This document shows, one piece after another, positions 37,828 to 48,215 of a DNA stretch of 64,000 nucleotides; within the stretch, counting starts at the first letter, position 1, and each line of letters opens with the position of its first letter. The stretch spans positions 124,001-188,000 of the forward strand of contig NZ_SMTE01000010.1 in assembly GCF_004357765.1 (NCBI RefSeq), given 5' to 3'. The DNA is from Pseudomonas putida. GTDB taxonomy: Bacteria; Pseudomonadota; Gammaproteobacteria; Pseudomonadales; Pseudomonadaceae. A model generated the notes under the pieces. It was not told the DNA's origin. It saw only the letters and a list, made by a program, of their open reading frames with translations, and made no database searches. Position numbers and translations under genes: made by a program.

Positions 37828-38274
37828 ATGACCGTTCGAGTGCAGGAGCGGGCTTTCGACCCGGGGGCCGAGGTCAATGCCATGCACGCCGCCAATGTCG
37901 GTGTGGGCGCGGTGGTCGGTTTCGTTGGCTATGTGCGGGATTTCAACGATGGCCGCGAAGTGGCGGGGATGTTCCTCGAGCACTATCCGGGCATGACCGA
38001 GAAGGCCCTGACCAAGATCGAGGCCGAGGCGCAGCAACGCTGGCCGCTGCTCAAGGTCGAGGTGCTGCACCGGATCGGTGCGCTGGAACCGGGTGAGCCG
38101 ATCGTCTTCGTTGGCGTGGCCAGTGCTCATCGCCAGGCGGCCTTCGAGGCCTGCGACTTCATCATGGATTACCTGAAGACGCGGGCGCCGTTCTGGAAAA
38201 AGGAAAACACCCAGGAAGGGCCGCGCTGGGTCGAAGGCCGACAAAGCGATCAGGAGGCGGCCGGACGCTGGTAG
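37828..38274 (+). CDS. moaE: Molybdopterin synthase catalytic subunit MoaE
   Basis: A 148-residue enzyme that makes molybdopterin from cyclic pyranopterin monophosphate using MoaD. VGFVGYVRDFNDGREVAGMF, MFLEHYPGMTEKALTKIEAE and APFWKKENTQEGPRWVE contain the family residues, including the Lys of the KKE motif. ATG 37828 follows GGAGG of the moaD end by about 7 nt. The operon order moaC-D-E is complete; it is convergent with the helicase gene. Confidence 0.96.
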   Translation: MTVRVQERAFDPGAEVNAMHAANVGVGAVVGFVGYVRDFNDGREVAGMFLEHYPGMTEKALTKIEAEAQQRWPLLKVEVLHRIGALEPGEPIVFVGVASAHRQAAFEACDFIMDYLKTRAPFWKKENTQEGPRWVEGRQSDQEAAGRW

Positions 38275-38318
38275 CCGGGCGTGCTTTCAGATTGTGAGCA
38301 AGACGGCCGCTCCTGCAA

Positions 38319-39776
38319 TCAATGATGCTTGCGCGGCACCGGCTTGAGCAGCTCGTCCGGCGGCATCTCGCACTTGATCTTGCGCCCCAGCAGTTCTTCG
38401 ATCGCCGGCAACTGGTACGAGTCGTCCTCGCCGGCGAAGCTGATCGACACGCCGCTGGTGCCGGCTCGACCGGTACGGCCGATGCGGTGCACGTAGTCGT
38501 CCGGGTCTTCCGGCAGGGTGAAGTTGATCACGTGGCTGATGCCGTCGATGTGGATACCGCGACCGGCCACGTCGGTGGCCACCAGCACGCTGATGCGACC
38601 CTCGCGGAAGCTTTCCAGGGTGCGGATGCGCTTGTGCTGCGGCACGTCGCCGGACAGTTGCGCGGCGTTGATGCCGTCACGCACCAGTTTCTCCTCAATG
38701 CGCCGCACTTCGTCCTTGCGATTGGCGAACACCATCACCCGTTCCCACTTGTTCTGGGTCACCAGGTTGTACAGCAGCTTGTACTTGTCGCTGCCGGCCA
38801 CCGCGTAGACGTGCTGCTCGACCGTTTCGCTGGCGACGTTCTCCGGCTCGATCTCGACGATGGCCGGGTTGGTGGTCCACTGTTTGGCCAGATTCATCAC
38901 GTCATCGGTGAAGGTTGCCGAGAACAGCAGGGTCTGGCGTTCGCTCTTGGGCGGAGTCTGGCGGATGATCTGGCGTACCTGTGGGATGAAGCCCATGTCG
39001 AGCATGCGGTCGGCTTCGTCCAGCACCATCACTTCGACCATGTCCAGGTGCACCTCGCCGCGCTGGTTGAAGTCCAGCAGACGACCGGGTGTGGCCACCA
39101 GGATGTCGCAGTGGCGGGCTTCCAGGGCCTTGAGTTGCTTGTCGAAGTCCATGCCGCCGACGAAGCTCATCACGTTCAGGCCACTGTATTTGGTCAGGGC
39201 CATGGCGTCCTTGGCAATCTGCACCACCAGTTCGCGGGTCGGAGCGATGATCAGCGCGCGCGGCTCGCCCATGTAGCGTTCCTTGGGCGGTGGCGTCTGC
39301 TGCAGCTGGGAAATGATCGAAATCAGGAACGCAGCGGTCTTGCCGGTACCGGTCTGGGCCCGACCGATGGCGTCCTGGCCGCGCAGGGTGTGACCGAGCA
39401 CCTGGGCCTGGATCGGCGTGCAATAAGGAAAGCCCAGATCGTGGATGGCGTGCATCAACTCGTTGGACAGCTTGAAATCGTGGAAGCGGGTCTTGCCTTC
39501 CTGCGGCTCGACCACGAAGTCTTCGGGCTTCCACAGGCTGGCCTGGGGCTTGGGCTTGCGTTCGCGACGAGGCTTTTCCTTGGCCGTTTGCGGCGCGCGC
39601 GGCGCATCAGGCGCTGGGGCCTGGGCGACAGGTTGGGGGGCAGGCTTGCTGCGTGGTTTGGCCGGTGCCGCCTCGGGTAGAGGGCGAGCGGCGGGCGCGG
39701 GCGCGCTGGCTGCAGGATCGACGGCCGGTGATGCGGCGTCTCCCTTGCCGAATATTTTCTTGAGTGCCTTGAGCAC
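38319..39776 (-). CDS. rhlB: DEAD-box RNA helicase, RhlB-like
   Basis: A 485-residue ATP-dependent RNA helicase. After an Ala/Pro/Lys-rich N-terminal tail (about 1-95) come the Q motif ([11 protein letters not shown]), Walker [23 protein letters not shown] in [13 protein letters not shown] in [10 protein letters not shown] and [10 protein letters not shown] of the second RecA domain. The combination with the basic tail fits the RhlB group, which works with RNase E in mRNA decay; other DEAD proteins of similar length are possible. It is convergent with moaE and divergent-independent of the esterase upstream on the same strand. Confidence 0.87.
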   Translation of the reverse strand: MLKALKKIFGKGDAASPAVDPAASAPAPAARPLPEAAPAKPRSKPAPQPVAQAPAPDAPRAPQTAKEKPRRERKPKPQASLWKPEDFVVEPQEGKTRFHDFKLSNELMHAIHDLGFPYCTPIQAQVLGHTLRGQDAIGRAQTGTGKTAAFLISIISQLQQTPPPKERYMGEPRALIIAPTRELVVQIAKDAMALTKYSGLNVMSFVGGMDFDKQLKALEARHCDILVATPGRLLDFNQRGEVHLDMVEVMVLDEADRMLDMGFIPQVRQIIRQTPPKSERQTLLFSATFTDDVMNLAKQWTTNPAIVEIEPENVASETVEQHVYAVAGSDKYKLLYNLVTQNKWERVMVFANRKDEVRRIEEKLVRDGINAAQLSGDVPQHKRIRTLESFREGRISVLVATDVAGRGIHIDGISHVINFTLPEDPDDYVHRIGRTGRAGTSGVSISFAGEDDSYQLPAIEELLGRKIKCEMPPDELLKPVPRKHH

Positions 39777-39876
39777 GATCGTCTCGTCAACTGGTTATGG
39801 AATGTACGCGGGCAGTGTAATGCAAGAACTGGGCGCGGCGTAGTGGATAACGCCTACAACTACAGGCGAGCCCTGC

Positions 39877-40866
<990 letters not shown>

Positions 40867-41895
40867 ATGAAGATGTTGAAAACCACCCTGGCAGTCCTGA
40901 CCGCTGCCGCCGCGCTGGGCGCCGTGAGCACCGCCCAGGCTGGCGCCACCCTCGATGCGGTCAAAAAGAAGGGCTTCGTCCAGTGTGGCGTGAGCGACGG
41001 CCTCCCGGGCTTCTCGGTACCTGATGCCAAGGGCAAGATCATCGGTATCGACGCCGATGTCTGCCGGGCCGTGGCTGCCGCCGTATTCGGCGACGCCACC
41101 AAGGTCAAGTTCAGCCAGCTCAACGCCAAGGAGCGCTTCACCGCGCTGCAGTCCGGCGAAGTCGACGTGTTGTCGCGTAACACCACTTGGACCAGCTCGC
41201 GCGATGCCGGCATGGGCCTGGTGTTTACCGGCGTGACCTACTACGACGGCGTCGGATTCCTGGTCAACAAGAAGCTCGGCGTTTCCAGCGCCAAGGAGCT
41301 CGATGGCGCGACCATCTGCATTCAGGCCGGTACCACCACCGAGCTGAACGTGTCCGACTACTTCCGCGCCAATGGCCTGAAGTACACCCCGATCACCTTC
41401 GACACTTCCGACGAAAGCGCCAAGTCGCTGGAGTCCGGGCGTTGCGACGTGCTGACCTCCGACAAGTCGCAGCTGTTCGCCCAACGCTCCAAGCTGGCGG
41501 CGTCGAGCGACTATGTCGTGCTGCCGGAAACCATCTCCAAGGAGCCGCTGGGCCCGGTGGTGCGCAAGGGCGACGAAGACTGGTTCAGCATCGTCAAGTG
41601 GACCCTGTTCGCCATGCTCAATGCCGAGGAGGCGGGGATCACCTCGAAGAACGTCGAGGCCGAGGCCAAGTCCACCAAGAACCCGGACGTCGCTCGACTG
41701 CTGGGCGCCGATGGTGAATATGGCAAGGACCTCAAGCTGCCCAAGGACTGGGTAGTGCAGATCGTCAAGCAAGTCGGCAACTATGGTGAGGTGTTCGAGA
41801 AGAACCTGGGCCAGGGCACCGACCTGAAGATCGACCGCGGCATGAACGCCCTGTGGAACAACGGCGGCATCCAGTACGCACCTCCAGTGCGCTGA
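40867..41895 (+). CDS. aapJ: General L-amino acid ABC transporter, periplasmic binding protein AapJ
   Basis: A 342-residue solute-binding protein with signal peptide (cleaved at AQA-GATL, about residue 25). The core is of the polar amino acid type: KKGFVQCGVSDGLPGFSV, IIGIDADVCRAVAAAVFG, and the long AapJ/BztA-specific C-terminal region ending with IDRGMNALWNNGGIQYAPP. It delivers polar amino acids to AapQMP. The gene is first in the operon. A hairpin follows its stop, which in many such operons keeps the binding-protein mRNA more abundant than that of the permeases. Confidence 0.95.
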   Translation: MKMLKTTLAVLTAAAALGAVSTAQAGATLDAVKKKGFVQCGVSDGLPGFSVPDAKGKIIGIDADVCRAVAAAVFGDATKVKFSQLNAKERFTALQSGEVDVLSRNTTWTSSRDAGMGLVFTGVTYYDGVGFLVNKKLGVSSAKELDGATICIQAGTTTELNVSDYFRANGLKYTPITFDTSDESAKSLESGRCDVLTSDKSQLFAQRSKLAASSDYVVLPETISKEPLGPVVRKGDEDWFSIVKWTLFAMLNAEEAGITSKNVEAEAKSTKNPDVARLLGADGEYGKDLKLPKDWVVQIVKQVGNYGEVFEKNLGQGTDLKIDRGMNALWNNGGIQYAPPVR

Positions 41896-41904
41896 TGGTT
41901 GCCT

Positions 41905-41931
41905 CCTGCGGCGGCATCCCGCCGCCGCAGG
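41905..41931. promoter_or_regulatory. Hairpin between aapJ and aapQ
   Basis: CCTGCGGCGG-CATCCCG-CCGCCGCAGG, a perfect 10-bp stem with a 7-nt loop, 10 nt after the aapJ stop and without a T tract. It is best read as an mRNA processing or stabilising hairpin, not a full terminator. Confidence 0.65.
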
Positions 41932-41962
41932 CTGTTCGAATCCCTACTGTCCGGGGCATTTC

Positions 41963-43141
41963 ATGCAAAATCAAATCGGCGCACGAAAGGGCTTGTCCCT
42001 GAGCGATCCACGTGTGCGCGCGTGGCTGTTCCAGATCCTCACGATCATCTTCGTGGTGGGCCTGGGCTGGTACCTGTTCCATAACACGCAAACCAACCTG
42101 CAACACCGGGGCATCACCTCGGGCTTCGACTTCCTCGACCGCAGTGCCGGCTTTGGCATCGCCCAGCATCTGATTCCCTATGTAGAGTCCGATAGCTATG
42201 CGCGGGTGTTCGTGATCGGCCTGCTCAACACGCTGTTGGTCACCTTCATCGGCGTGGTCCTGGCAACGATCCTCGGTTTCATCATCGGCGTGGCGCGGTT
42301 GTCGCCGAACTGGATGATCAGCAAGCTGGCGACGGTTTACGTGGAAACCTTCCGCAACATCCCTCCCTTGCTGCAGATCCTGTTCTGGTACTTTGCCGTG
42401 TTCCTGACCCTGCCGGGGCCGCGCAGCAGCATCAATATCGAAGACACCTTCTTCATCAGCAACCGTGGCCTGAACATGCCTGGCGCGTCCATGGCCGATG
42501 GCTTCTGGCCTTTCGTGGTCGCCCTGGTGCTGGCGGTGGTGGCAATCGTGGCGATGGTGCGGTATGCCAACAAGCGCTTCGACGAAACCGGCGAACCGTT
42601 CCACAAGTTCTGGGTAGGGCTTGGGTTGTTCCTGGTCATTCCCGGCGCCTGTGCCTTGCTGTTCGGCAGCCCGGTGCACTGGGAAATGCCTGAACTCAAG
42701 GGATTCAACTTCGTGGGCGGTTGGGTGCTGATCCCTGAGCTGCTGGCGTTGACGCTGGCCCTGACCATCTACACCGCAGCGTTCATCGCTGAAATCGTGC
42801 GTTCGGGCATCCGCTCGGTCAGCCACGGTCAGACCGAGGCGGCGCGTTCGCTCGGTCTGCGCGAGGGGCCGACGCTGCGTAAGGTGATCATCCCCCAGGC
42901 ACTGCGGGTGATCATTCCGCCGCTGACCAGCCAATACCTGAACCTGGCGAAGAACTCGTCGCTGGCTGCTGGCATCGGCTATCCGGAGATGGTGTCGCTG
43001 TTCGCCGGTACCGTGCTCAACCAGACCGGCCAGGCCATCGAGGTGATCGCCATCACCATGAGTGTCTATCTCGCCATCAGCATCAGCATCTCGCTGCTGA
43101 TGAACTGGTACAACAAGCGCATTGCGCTGATCGAGCGATGA
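41963..43141 (+). CDS. aapQ: General L-amino acid ABC transporter permease AapQ
   Basis: A 392-residue inner membrane permease with about eight helices. The BPD transport core is RNIPPLLQILFWYFAVFL near the middle and the EAA loop EAARSLGLREGPTLRKVIIP that contacts the ATPase, followed by PQALRVIIPPLTSQYLNLAK. The long insert between the helices (residues about 150-250) is typical of AapQ/BztB. It lies 67 nt after aapJ and 10 nt before aapM. Confidence 0.95.
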   Translation: MQNQIGARKGLSLSDPRVRAWLFQILTIIFVVGLGWYLFHNTQTNLQHRGITSGFDFLDRSAGFGIAQHLIPYVESDSYARVFVIGLLNTLLVTFIGVVLATILGFIIGVARLSPNWMISKLATVYVETFRNIPPLLQILFWYFAVFLTLPGPRSSINIEDTFFISNRGLNMPGASMADGFWPFVVALVLAVVAIVAMVRYANKRFDETGEPFHKFWVGLGLFLVIPGACALLFGSPVHWEMPELKGFNFVGGWVLIPELLALTLALTIYTAAFIAEIVRSGIRSVSHGQTEAARSLGLREGPTLRKVIIPQALRVIIPPLTSQYLNLAKNSSLAAGIGYPEMVSLFAGTVLNQTGQAIEVIAITMSVYLAISISISLLMNWYNKRIALIER

Positions 43142-43151
43142 GGATACGCCC

Positions 43152-44249
43152 GTGACTGCCCATGTTTTCAAACCTGACATGCCGCCACCGGTGAAAACCG
43201 TCGGCGCGCTCGCATGGATGCGTGCCAACCTGTTCTCCAGTTGGCTCAATACCCTGTTGACGCTGTTCGCTGTCTACCTGATCTGGCTGATCGTGCCGCC
43301 GTTGCTGCAATGGGCGCTGCTGGATGCCAACTGGGTCGGCACCACCCGCGCCGACTGCACCAAGGACGGCGCCTGCTGGGTGTTCGTGCAGCAGCGCTTC
43401 GGCCAGTTCATGTATGGCTACTACCCCACGGAGCTGCGCTGGCGCGTGGACCTCACCGTGTGGTTGGCGGTGCTGGGTGCTGCGCCGCTGTTCATCAACC
43501 GTTTCCCGCGCAAGGCGGTATACGGCCTGTGCTTCCTGGTGCTGTACCCGATCCTTGCCTACATCCTGCTGCATGGCGGTTATTTCGGGCTGAGGAACGT
43601 CGCCACCAGCCAGTGGGGCGGCCTGATGCTGACCCTGGTGATCGCCACCGTGGGCATCGCCGGCGCCTTGCCGCTGGGCATCCTCTTGGCACTGGGACGA
43701 CGTTCGCAGATGCCGGCGGTGAAGGTCGTGTGCGTCACCTTCATCGAGTTCTGGCGCGGCGTGCCGCTGATCACCGTGCTGTTCATGTCGTCGGTGATGT
43801 TGCCGTTGTTCCTGCCCGAAGGCATGAGCTTCGACAAGCTGCTGCGGGCAATGATCGGGGTGATCCTGTTCCAGTCGGCCTATGTCGCCGAGGTTGTGCG
43901 CGGCGGGCTGCAGGCTATTCCCAAGGGGCAATACGAAGCGGCCGCGGCCATGGGGCTGGGGTACTGGCGCTCGATGGGCCTGGTGATCCTGCCGCAGGCG
44001 CTCAAACTGGTGATACCCGGCATCGTCAATACGTTCATCGCACTGTTCAAGGACACCAGCCTGGTGATCATCATCGGCCTGTTCGACCTGCTCAACAGCG
44101 TCAAGCAGGCGGCGGCCGACCCCGCGTGGTTAGGCATGGCAACCGAGGGCTACGTGTTCGCGGCCCTGGTGTTCTGGATTTTCTGTTTCGGTATGTCCCG
44201 CTACTCCATGCATCTGGAGCGCAAGCTGGACACTGGCCACAAGCGTTAG
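43152..44249 (+). CDS. aapM: General L-amino acid ABC transporter permease AapM
   Basis: A 365-residue permease, partner of AapQ. It has several helices and the EAA loop [20 protein letters not shown] followed by [20 protein letters not shown], and [20 protein letters not shown] as the inner core. The N-terminal extension with [20 protein letters not shown] is a mark of AapM/BztC. GTG 43152 with AGGA upstream starts the frame; the gene ends 10 nt before aapP. Confidence 0.94.
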   Translation: MTAHVFKPDMPPPVKTVGALAWMRANLFSSWLNTLLTLFAVYLIWLIVPPLLQWALLDANWVGTTRADCTKDGACWVFVQQRFGQFMYGYYPTELRWRVDLTVWLAVLGAAPLFINRFPRKAVYGLCFLVLYPILAYILLHGGYFGLRNVATSQWGGLMLTLVIATVGIAGALPLGILLALGRRSQMPAVKVVCVTFIEFWRGVPLITVLFMSSVMLPLFLPEGMSFDKLLRAMIGVILFQSAYVAEVVRGGLQAIPKGQYEAAAAMGLGYWRSMGLVILPQALKLVIPGIVNTFIALFKDTSLVIIIGLFDLLNSVKQAAADPAWLGMATEGYVFAALVFWIFCFGMSRYSMHLERKLDTGHKR

Positions 44250-44259
44250 GAGTTTCGTC

Positions 44260-45024
44260 ATGAGTGAAGCGATCAAGCAGCCTGCCGGCCCCGAAGGCAT
44301 CATCCAGATGCAGGGCGTGAACAAATGGTACGGCCAGTTCCACGTTCTGAAAGACATCAACCTGAACGTGCGCCAAGGTGAGCGCATCGTGCTCTGTGGT
44401 CCGTCGGGGTCGGGCAAGTCGACCACCATCCGTTGCCTCAACCGCCTGGAGGAGCACCAACAGGGCCGCATTGTCGTCGATGGTGTGGAACTGACCAACG
44501 ACCTCAAGCAGATCGAGGCGATTCGCCGCGAAGTGGGCATGGTGTTCCAGCATTTCAACCTGTTCCCGCACCTGACCATCCTCGAGAACTGCACCCTGGC
44601 GCCGATGTGGGTCCGTAAGATGCCACGGCGCAAGGCCGAGGAAATCGCCATGCATTACCTGGAGCGGGTGCGCATCCCTGAGCAGGCGCACAAGTACCCG
44701 GGGCAGTTGTCCGGTGGCCAACAGCAGCGTGTGGCGATTGCCCGTGCGCTTTGCATGAAACCTAAGATCATGTTGTTCGACGAGCCGACTTCGGCGCTGG
44801 ACCCGGAAATGGTCAAGGAGGTATTGGACACCATGGTGGGGCTGGCCGAGGATGGCATGACCATGCTTTGCGTGACCCATGAGATGGGCTTCGCCCGCAC
44901 CGTGGCGAACCGGGTGATCTTCATGGACAAGGGGGAAATCGTCGAGCAGGCGTCACCGGATGAGTTCTTCGATCGGCCACGTAGCGATCGGACCAAGCTG
45001 TTCCTCAGCCAGATCCTGCATTGA
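44260..45024 (+). CDS. aapP: General L-amino acid ABC transporter ATPase AapP
   Basis: A 254-residue ABC ATPase. Walker [10 protein letters not shown], the signature [15 protein letters not shown], Walker [15 protein letters not shown] and the switch His in [11 protein letters not shown] are all intact. [19 protein letters not shown] and [16 protein letters not shown] place it in the polar amino acid subfamily. It powers AapQM and closes the operon; a terminator hairpin follows at 45032. Confidence 0.96.
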   Translation: MSEAIKQPAGPEGIIQMQGVNKWYGQFHVLKDINLNVRQGERIVLCGPSGSGKSTTIRCLNRLEEHQQGRIVVDGVELTNDLKQIEAIRREVGMVFQHFNLFPHLTILENCTLAPMWVRKMPRRKAEEIAMHYLERVRIPEQAHKYPGQLSGGQQQRVAIARALCMKPKIMLFDEPTSALDPEMVKEVLDTMVGLAEDGMTMLCVTHEMGFARTVANRVIFMDKGEIVEQASPDEFFDRPRSDRTKLFLSQILH

Positions 45025-45031
45025 TGTAACC

Positions 45032-45050
45032 GGGGCCGCTTTGCGGCCCC
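45032..45050. terminator. Bidirectional hairpin between aapP and algW
   Basis: GGGGCCGC-TTT-GCGGCCCC, a perfect 8-bp stem in the 37-bp spacer of two convergent genes. There is no T run, so termination efficiency is uncertain. Confidence 0.6.
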
Positions 45051-45061
45051 AACCAACCCAA

Positions 45062-46222
45062 CTACTTCTCTTCCGGCGTGGCCACCGGCGCAGGTGGCGG
45101 TCGCAGCCCCACCTCGGCGATCAGTTTCAGTTGCTGGCCGTTGCGCATCACCTCGATGGTGATCTTCTCGTTGGGCTTGATCCGCGCGACCTGGTTCATC
45201 GACTTGCGCCCGTCACCGGCCGGCTCGCCGTTGATGCTCAGGATCACGTCGCCCAGATGCAGTCCCGCCTTCTGCGCCGGACCGTCGCGGAAGATCCCGG
45301 CAACCACGATGCCCGGGCGTCCCTCCATGCCGAACGATTCGGCCAGTTCCTGGCTCAGTGGCTGCACCTCGATGCCCAGCCAACCACGGATGACCTGGCC
45401 ATGCTCGATGATCGATTTCATCACTTCCAGGGCGAGCTTCACCGGAATGGCGAAGCCGATGCCTTGTGAGCCACCGGACTTGGAGAAGATCGCCGTGTTG
45501 ATGCCGATCAGGTTGCCGTTGGCATCGATCAAGGCGCCCCCGGAGTTGCCCGGGTTGATCGCCGCGTCGGTCTGGATGAAGTCTTCGTAGTTGTTCAGGC
45601 CCAGTTGGTTACGCCCAGTGGCGCTGATGATGCCCATGGTCACGGTCTGGCCGACCCCGAACGGGTTGCCGATGGCCAGCGAGACGTCGCCGATGTGGAT
45701 GTTGTCGGAGCGGCCGATGGTGATCGCCGGCAGGTTCTTCAGGTCGATCTTCAGCACCGCGAGATCGGTCTCGGGATCGCTGCCGATGACCCTGGCCAGG
45801 GTTTCGCGACCATCCTTGAGCGCCACCACGATTTGGTCGGCGCCGCTGGTGACGTGGTTGTTGGTCAGCAGGTAGCCCTCGGGACTCATGATCACCGCCG
45901 AGCCCAGGCTCGATTCCCAGCGCCGCTGCTTGGGCAGGTTGTCGCCGAAGAAACGGCGGAACTGAGGGTCTTCGAACAGCGGGTGGGCACTCTTGTTGAC
46001 CACCTTGGTGGTGTACAGGTTGACCACGGCCGGGGCGGCGAGCGTCACGGCCTCGGCGTAGGACACCGGGCCCTGCATGATCTGCGAGGTCTGCGGCGCC
46101 TGCTGCAAGTTGACGTCCTGGCTGGGCAGCCCGACCCATTCCGGGAAGCGCTGGATGATCAGTATGGCGATCAATACACCGGTGAACAGGGGCCATCCAA
46201 AGTAACGCAAAGCCTTGAACAT
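45062..46222 (-). CDS. algW: Periplasmic serine protease AlgW (DegS-like)
   Basis: A 386-residue inner membrane-anchored HtrA protease (anchor helix about residues 8-24). The trypsin-like domain has His in YLLTNNHVTSG, Asp in DPETDLAVLKID and Ser in INPGNSGGALID. One PDZ domain follows (LGIEVQPLSQELAESFG). AlgW cleaves the anti-sigma factor MucA when misfolded outer membrane proteins bind its PDZ, which frees AlgU. Its product thus acts on the alginate promoter predicted at 32819-32846 in this same window. The usual Pro-rich tail (RPPPAPVATPEEK) ends the protein. Confidence 0.94.
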   Translation of the reverse strand: MFKALRYFGWPLFTGVLIAILIIQRFPEWVGLPSQDVNLQQAPQTSQIMQGPVSYAEAVTLAAPAVVNLYTTKVVNKSAHPLFEDPQFRRFFGDNLPKQRRWESSLGSAVIMSPEGYLLTNNHVTSGADQIVVALKDGRETLARVIGSDPETDLAVLKIDLKNLPAITIGRSDNIHIGDVSLAIGNPFGVGQTVTMGIISATGRNQLGLNNYEDFIQTDAAINPGNSGGALIDANGNLIGINTAIFSKSGGSQGIGFAIPVKLALEVMKSIIEHGQVIRGWLGIEVQPLSQELAESFGMEGRPGIVVAGIFRDGPAQKAGLHLGDVILSINGEPAGDGRKSMNQVARIKPNEKITIEVMRNGQQLKLIAEVGLRPPPAPVATPEEK

Positions 46223-46317
46223 GAACGATTCCTGAGAGAGGCGGGGGCCAATGGCTGCGCGACACGTCGCGAACGCGCGCGATCATACACCGGTTTCCCC
46301 GATGCCAGCGACGGCCC

Positions 46318-46334
46318 ATAATGGCGGGCATTAT
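46318..46334. promoter_or_regulatory. Inverted repeat upstream of the Nif3-family gene
   Basis: ATAATG-GCGGG-CATTAT followed by ACGG, about 50 bp before ATG 46381. The right arm (CATTATA) could double as a -10 box, so an operator or promoter element is possible. Confidence 0.35.
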
Positions 46335-46380
46335 ACGGGCGTTGAGCCCAAGAAAAGCGCAGATTTCGAGGAGATTTTCC

Positions 46381-47139
46381 ATGGCCGTTGCACTCAATAC
46401 CCTGGTCGAGGAAGCAGAGCGCTACCTGGGCAGTACCAAAATCCAGGATTACTGTCCCAACGGCCTGCAGGTCGAAGGCCGCCCCCAGGTCAGCCGCATC
46501 GTCAGTGGCGTGACCGCCAGTCAGGCCTTGCTGGACGCCGCGGTTGAGGCCGGGGCCGACCTCGTCCTGGTGCACCATGGATACTTCTGGAAGGGCGAGA
46601 ACCCGTGCATCACAGGGATCAAGCAGCGCCGCCTGAAGACCCTGCTCAAGCACGACATCAGCCTGCTGGCCTTCCACCTGCCTTTGGACGTGCATCCGGA
46701 CGTCGGCAACAACGTGCAATTGGCGCGCCAGCTGGACATCACCGTCGAAGGCGCGCTGGACCCGAACGATGCCAAGGTGGTCGGGCTGGTCGGCTCGCTC
46801 GCCGAGCCTGTGACCCCCCGCGATTTCGCTCGACGGGTACAGGAAGTGACGGGGCGCGAGCCGCTGCTGGTCGAAGGAGACGAGGTGATCCGTCGGGTCG
46901 GCTGGTGCACCGGTGGCGGGCAGGGCTTCATCGACACGGCGATCGCTGCCGGGGTCGACCTGTTCATCAGTGGCGAGGCGTCGGAGCAGACCTTCCACAG
47001 TGCCCGTGAGAACGGCATCAGCTTTATCGCCGCCGGCCACCATGCCACCGAGCGCTATGGCGTGCAGGCCTTGGGCGACTACCTGGCGCGGCGCTTTGCC
47101 TTGGAACATCTGTTCATCGATTGTCCGAATCCAATCTGA
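46381..47139 (+). CDS. Nif3-like dinuclear metal centre hexameric protein (YbgI/DUF34)
   Basis: A 252-residue protein of the Nif3/YbgI family. Metal ligands are seen in LVHHGYFWKGE, HLPLDVHPDVGNN and AAGHHATERYG, with SGEASEQTFHSARE between. The family forms toroidal hexamers with two metals per subunit; its reaction is not settled (a GTP cyclohydrolase-like activity has been suggested). ATG 46381 has GAGGAG 9 nt upstream; the longer frame has no support. It is divergent from algW. Confidence 0.93.
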   Translation: MAVALNTLVEEAERYLGSTKIQDYCPNGLQVEGRPQVSRIVSGVTASQALLDAAVEAGADLVLVHHGYFWKGENPCITGIKQRRLKTLLKHDISLLAFHLPLDVHPDVGNNVQLARQLDITVEGALDPNDAKVVGLVGSLAEPVTPRDFARRVQEVTGREPLLVEGDEVIRRVGWCTGGGQGFIDTAIAAGVDLFISGEASEQTFHSARENGISFIAAGHHATERYGVQALGDYLARRFALEHLFIDCPNPI

Positions 47140-47281
47140 CGACGCTGGCCCAAACCCCCAGTCATATGGTTAGACCTTTTCGGTCTAGTCCGCCGCCTAA
47201 ATAGAATTATCCGCTGTGATAAAGTGGCTCGCTCGAACACGGCCCGCAGGCCGTCCATAAGATCGTTTTTCGTGAGTAGCC
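47140..47281. promoter_or_regulatory. cysD upstream region
   Basis: Two inverted repeats are visible: TAGACC-TTTTC-GGTCTA (47171-47187) and ACGGCC-CGCA-GGCCGT (47239-47254). A TAGAAT box lies at 47202-47207. The region probably ends the Nif3-gene transcript and starts cysD; CysB binding sites are too degenerate to call. Confidence 0.4.
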
Positions 47282-48199
47282 ATGGTCGACAAACTGACGC
47301 ACTTGAAACAGCTGGAGGCGGAAAGCATCCATATCATCCGCGAGGTGGCCGCCGAGTTCGACAACCCGGTGATGCTCTACTCGATCGGCAAGGATTCCGC
47401 CGTGATGCTGCACCTGGCGCGCAAGGCCTTCTTCCCAGGCAAGCTGCCATTCCCGGTGATGCATGTCGACACCCAGTGGAAATTCCAGGAGATGTACCGC
47501 TTCCGCGACAAGATGGTCGAGGAAATGGGCCTGGAGCTGATCACCCACGTCAACCCAGAGGGTGTGGCGCAGGGCATCAACCCGTTCACTCATGGCAGCT
47601 CCAAGCACACCGACATCATGAAGACCCAGGGCCTCAAGCAGGCGCTGGACAAGCATGGTTTCGATGCCGCCTTCGGTGGTGCCCGCCGCGACGAAGAGAA
47701 GTCCCGGGCCAAGGAGCGCGTCTACTCGTTCCGTGACAGCAAGCACCGCTGGGATCCGAAGAACCAGCGTCCCGAGTTGTGGAACGTGTACAACGGCAAG
47801 GTCAACAAAGGCGAGTCGATCCGCGTCTTCCCGCTGTCGAACTGGACCGAGCTGGACATCTGGCAGTACATCTACCTCGAAGGCATCCCGATCGTGCCGC
47901 TGTACTTCGCCGCCGAACGCGAAGTCATCGAGAAGAACGGCACCCTGATCATGATCGACGACGATCGCATCCTCGAACACCTCTCCGAGGAAGAGAAGGC
48001 ACGCATCGTCAAGAAGAAGGTCCGTTTCCGTACCCTCGGCTGCTACCCATTGACGGGCGCTGTCGAGTCGGAAGCCGAGACGCTCACCGACATCATTCAG
48101 GAAATGCTCCTGACGCGCACTTCCGAGCGCCAGGGCCGAGTCATCGACCACGATGGCGCCGGTTCCATGGAAGACAAGAAACGTCAGGGCTACTTCTAA
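47282..48199 (+). CDS. cysD: Sulfate adenylyltransferase subunit 2 CysD
   Basis: A 305-residue PP-loop ATP sulfurylase subunit that forms adenosine 5'-phosphosulfate with CysN. The PP-loop motif reads [20 protein letters not shown], and [19 protein letters not shown] with RRDE is the second signature. It begins the cysD-cysNC operon; the next gene starts 16 nt later. It feeds cysteine synthesis from sulfate. Confidence 0.97.
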   Translation: MVDKLTHLKQLEAESIHIIREVAAEFDNPVMLYSIGKDSAVMLHLARKAFFPGKLPFPVMHVDTQWKFQEMYRFRDKMVEEMGLELITHVNPEGVAQGINPFTHGSSKHTDIMKTQGLKQALDKHGFDAAFGGARRDEEKSRAKERVYSFRDSKHRWDPKNQRPELWNVYNGKVNKGESIRVFPLSNWTELDIWQYIYLEGIPIVPLYFAAEREVIEKNGTLIMIDDDRILEHLSEEEKARIVKKKVRFRTLGCYPLTGAVESEAETLTDIIQEMLLTRTSERQGRVIDHDGAGSMEDKKRQGYF

Positions 48200-48215
48200 T
48201 TTTCAGGGTTACTCC

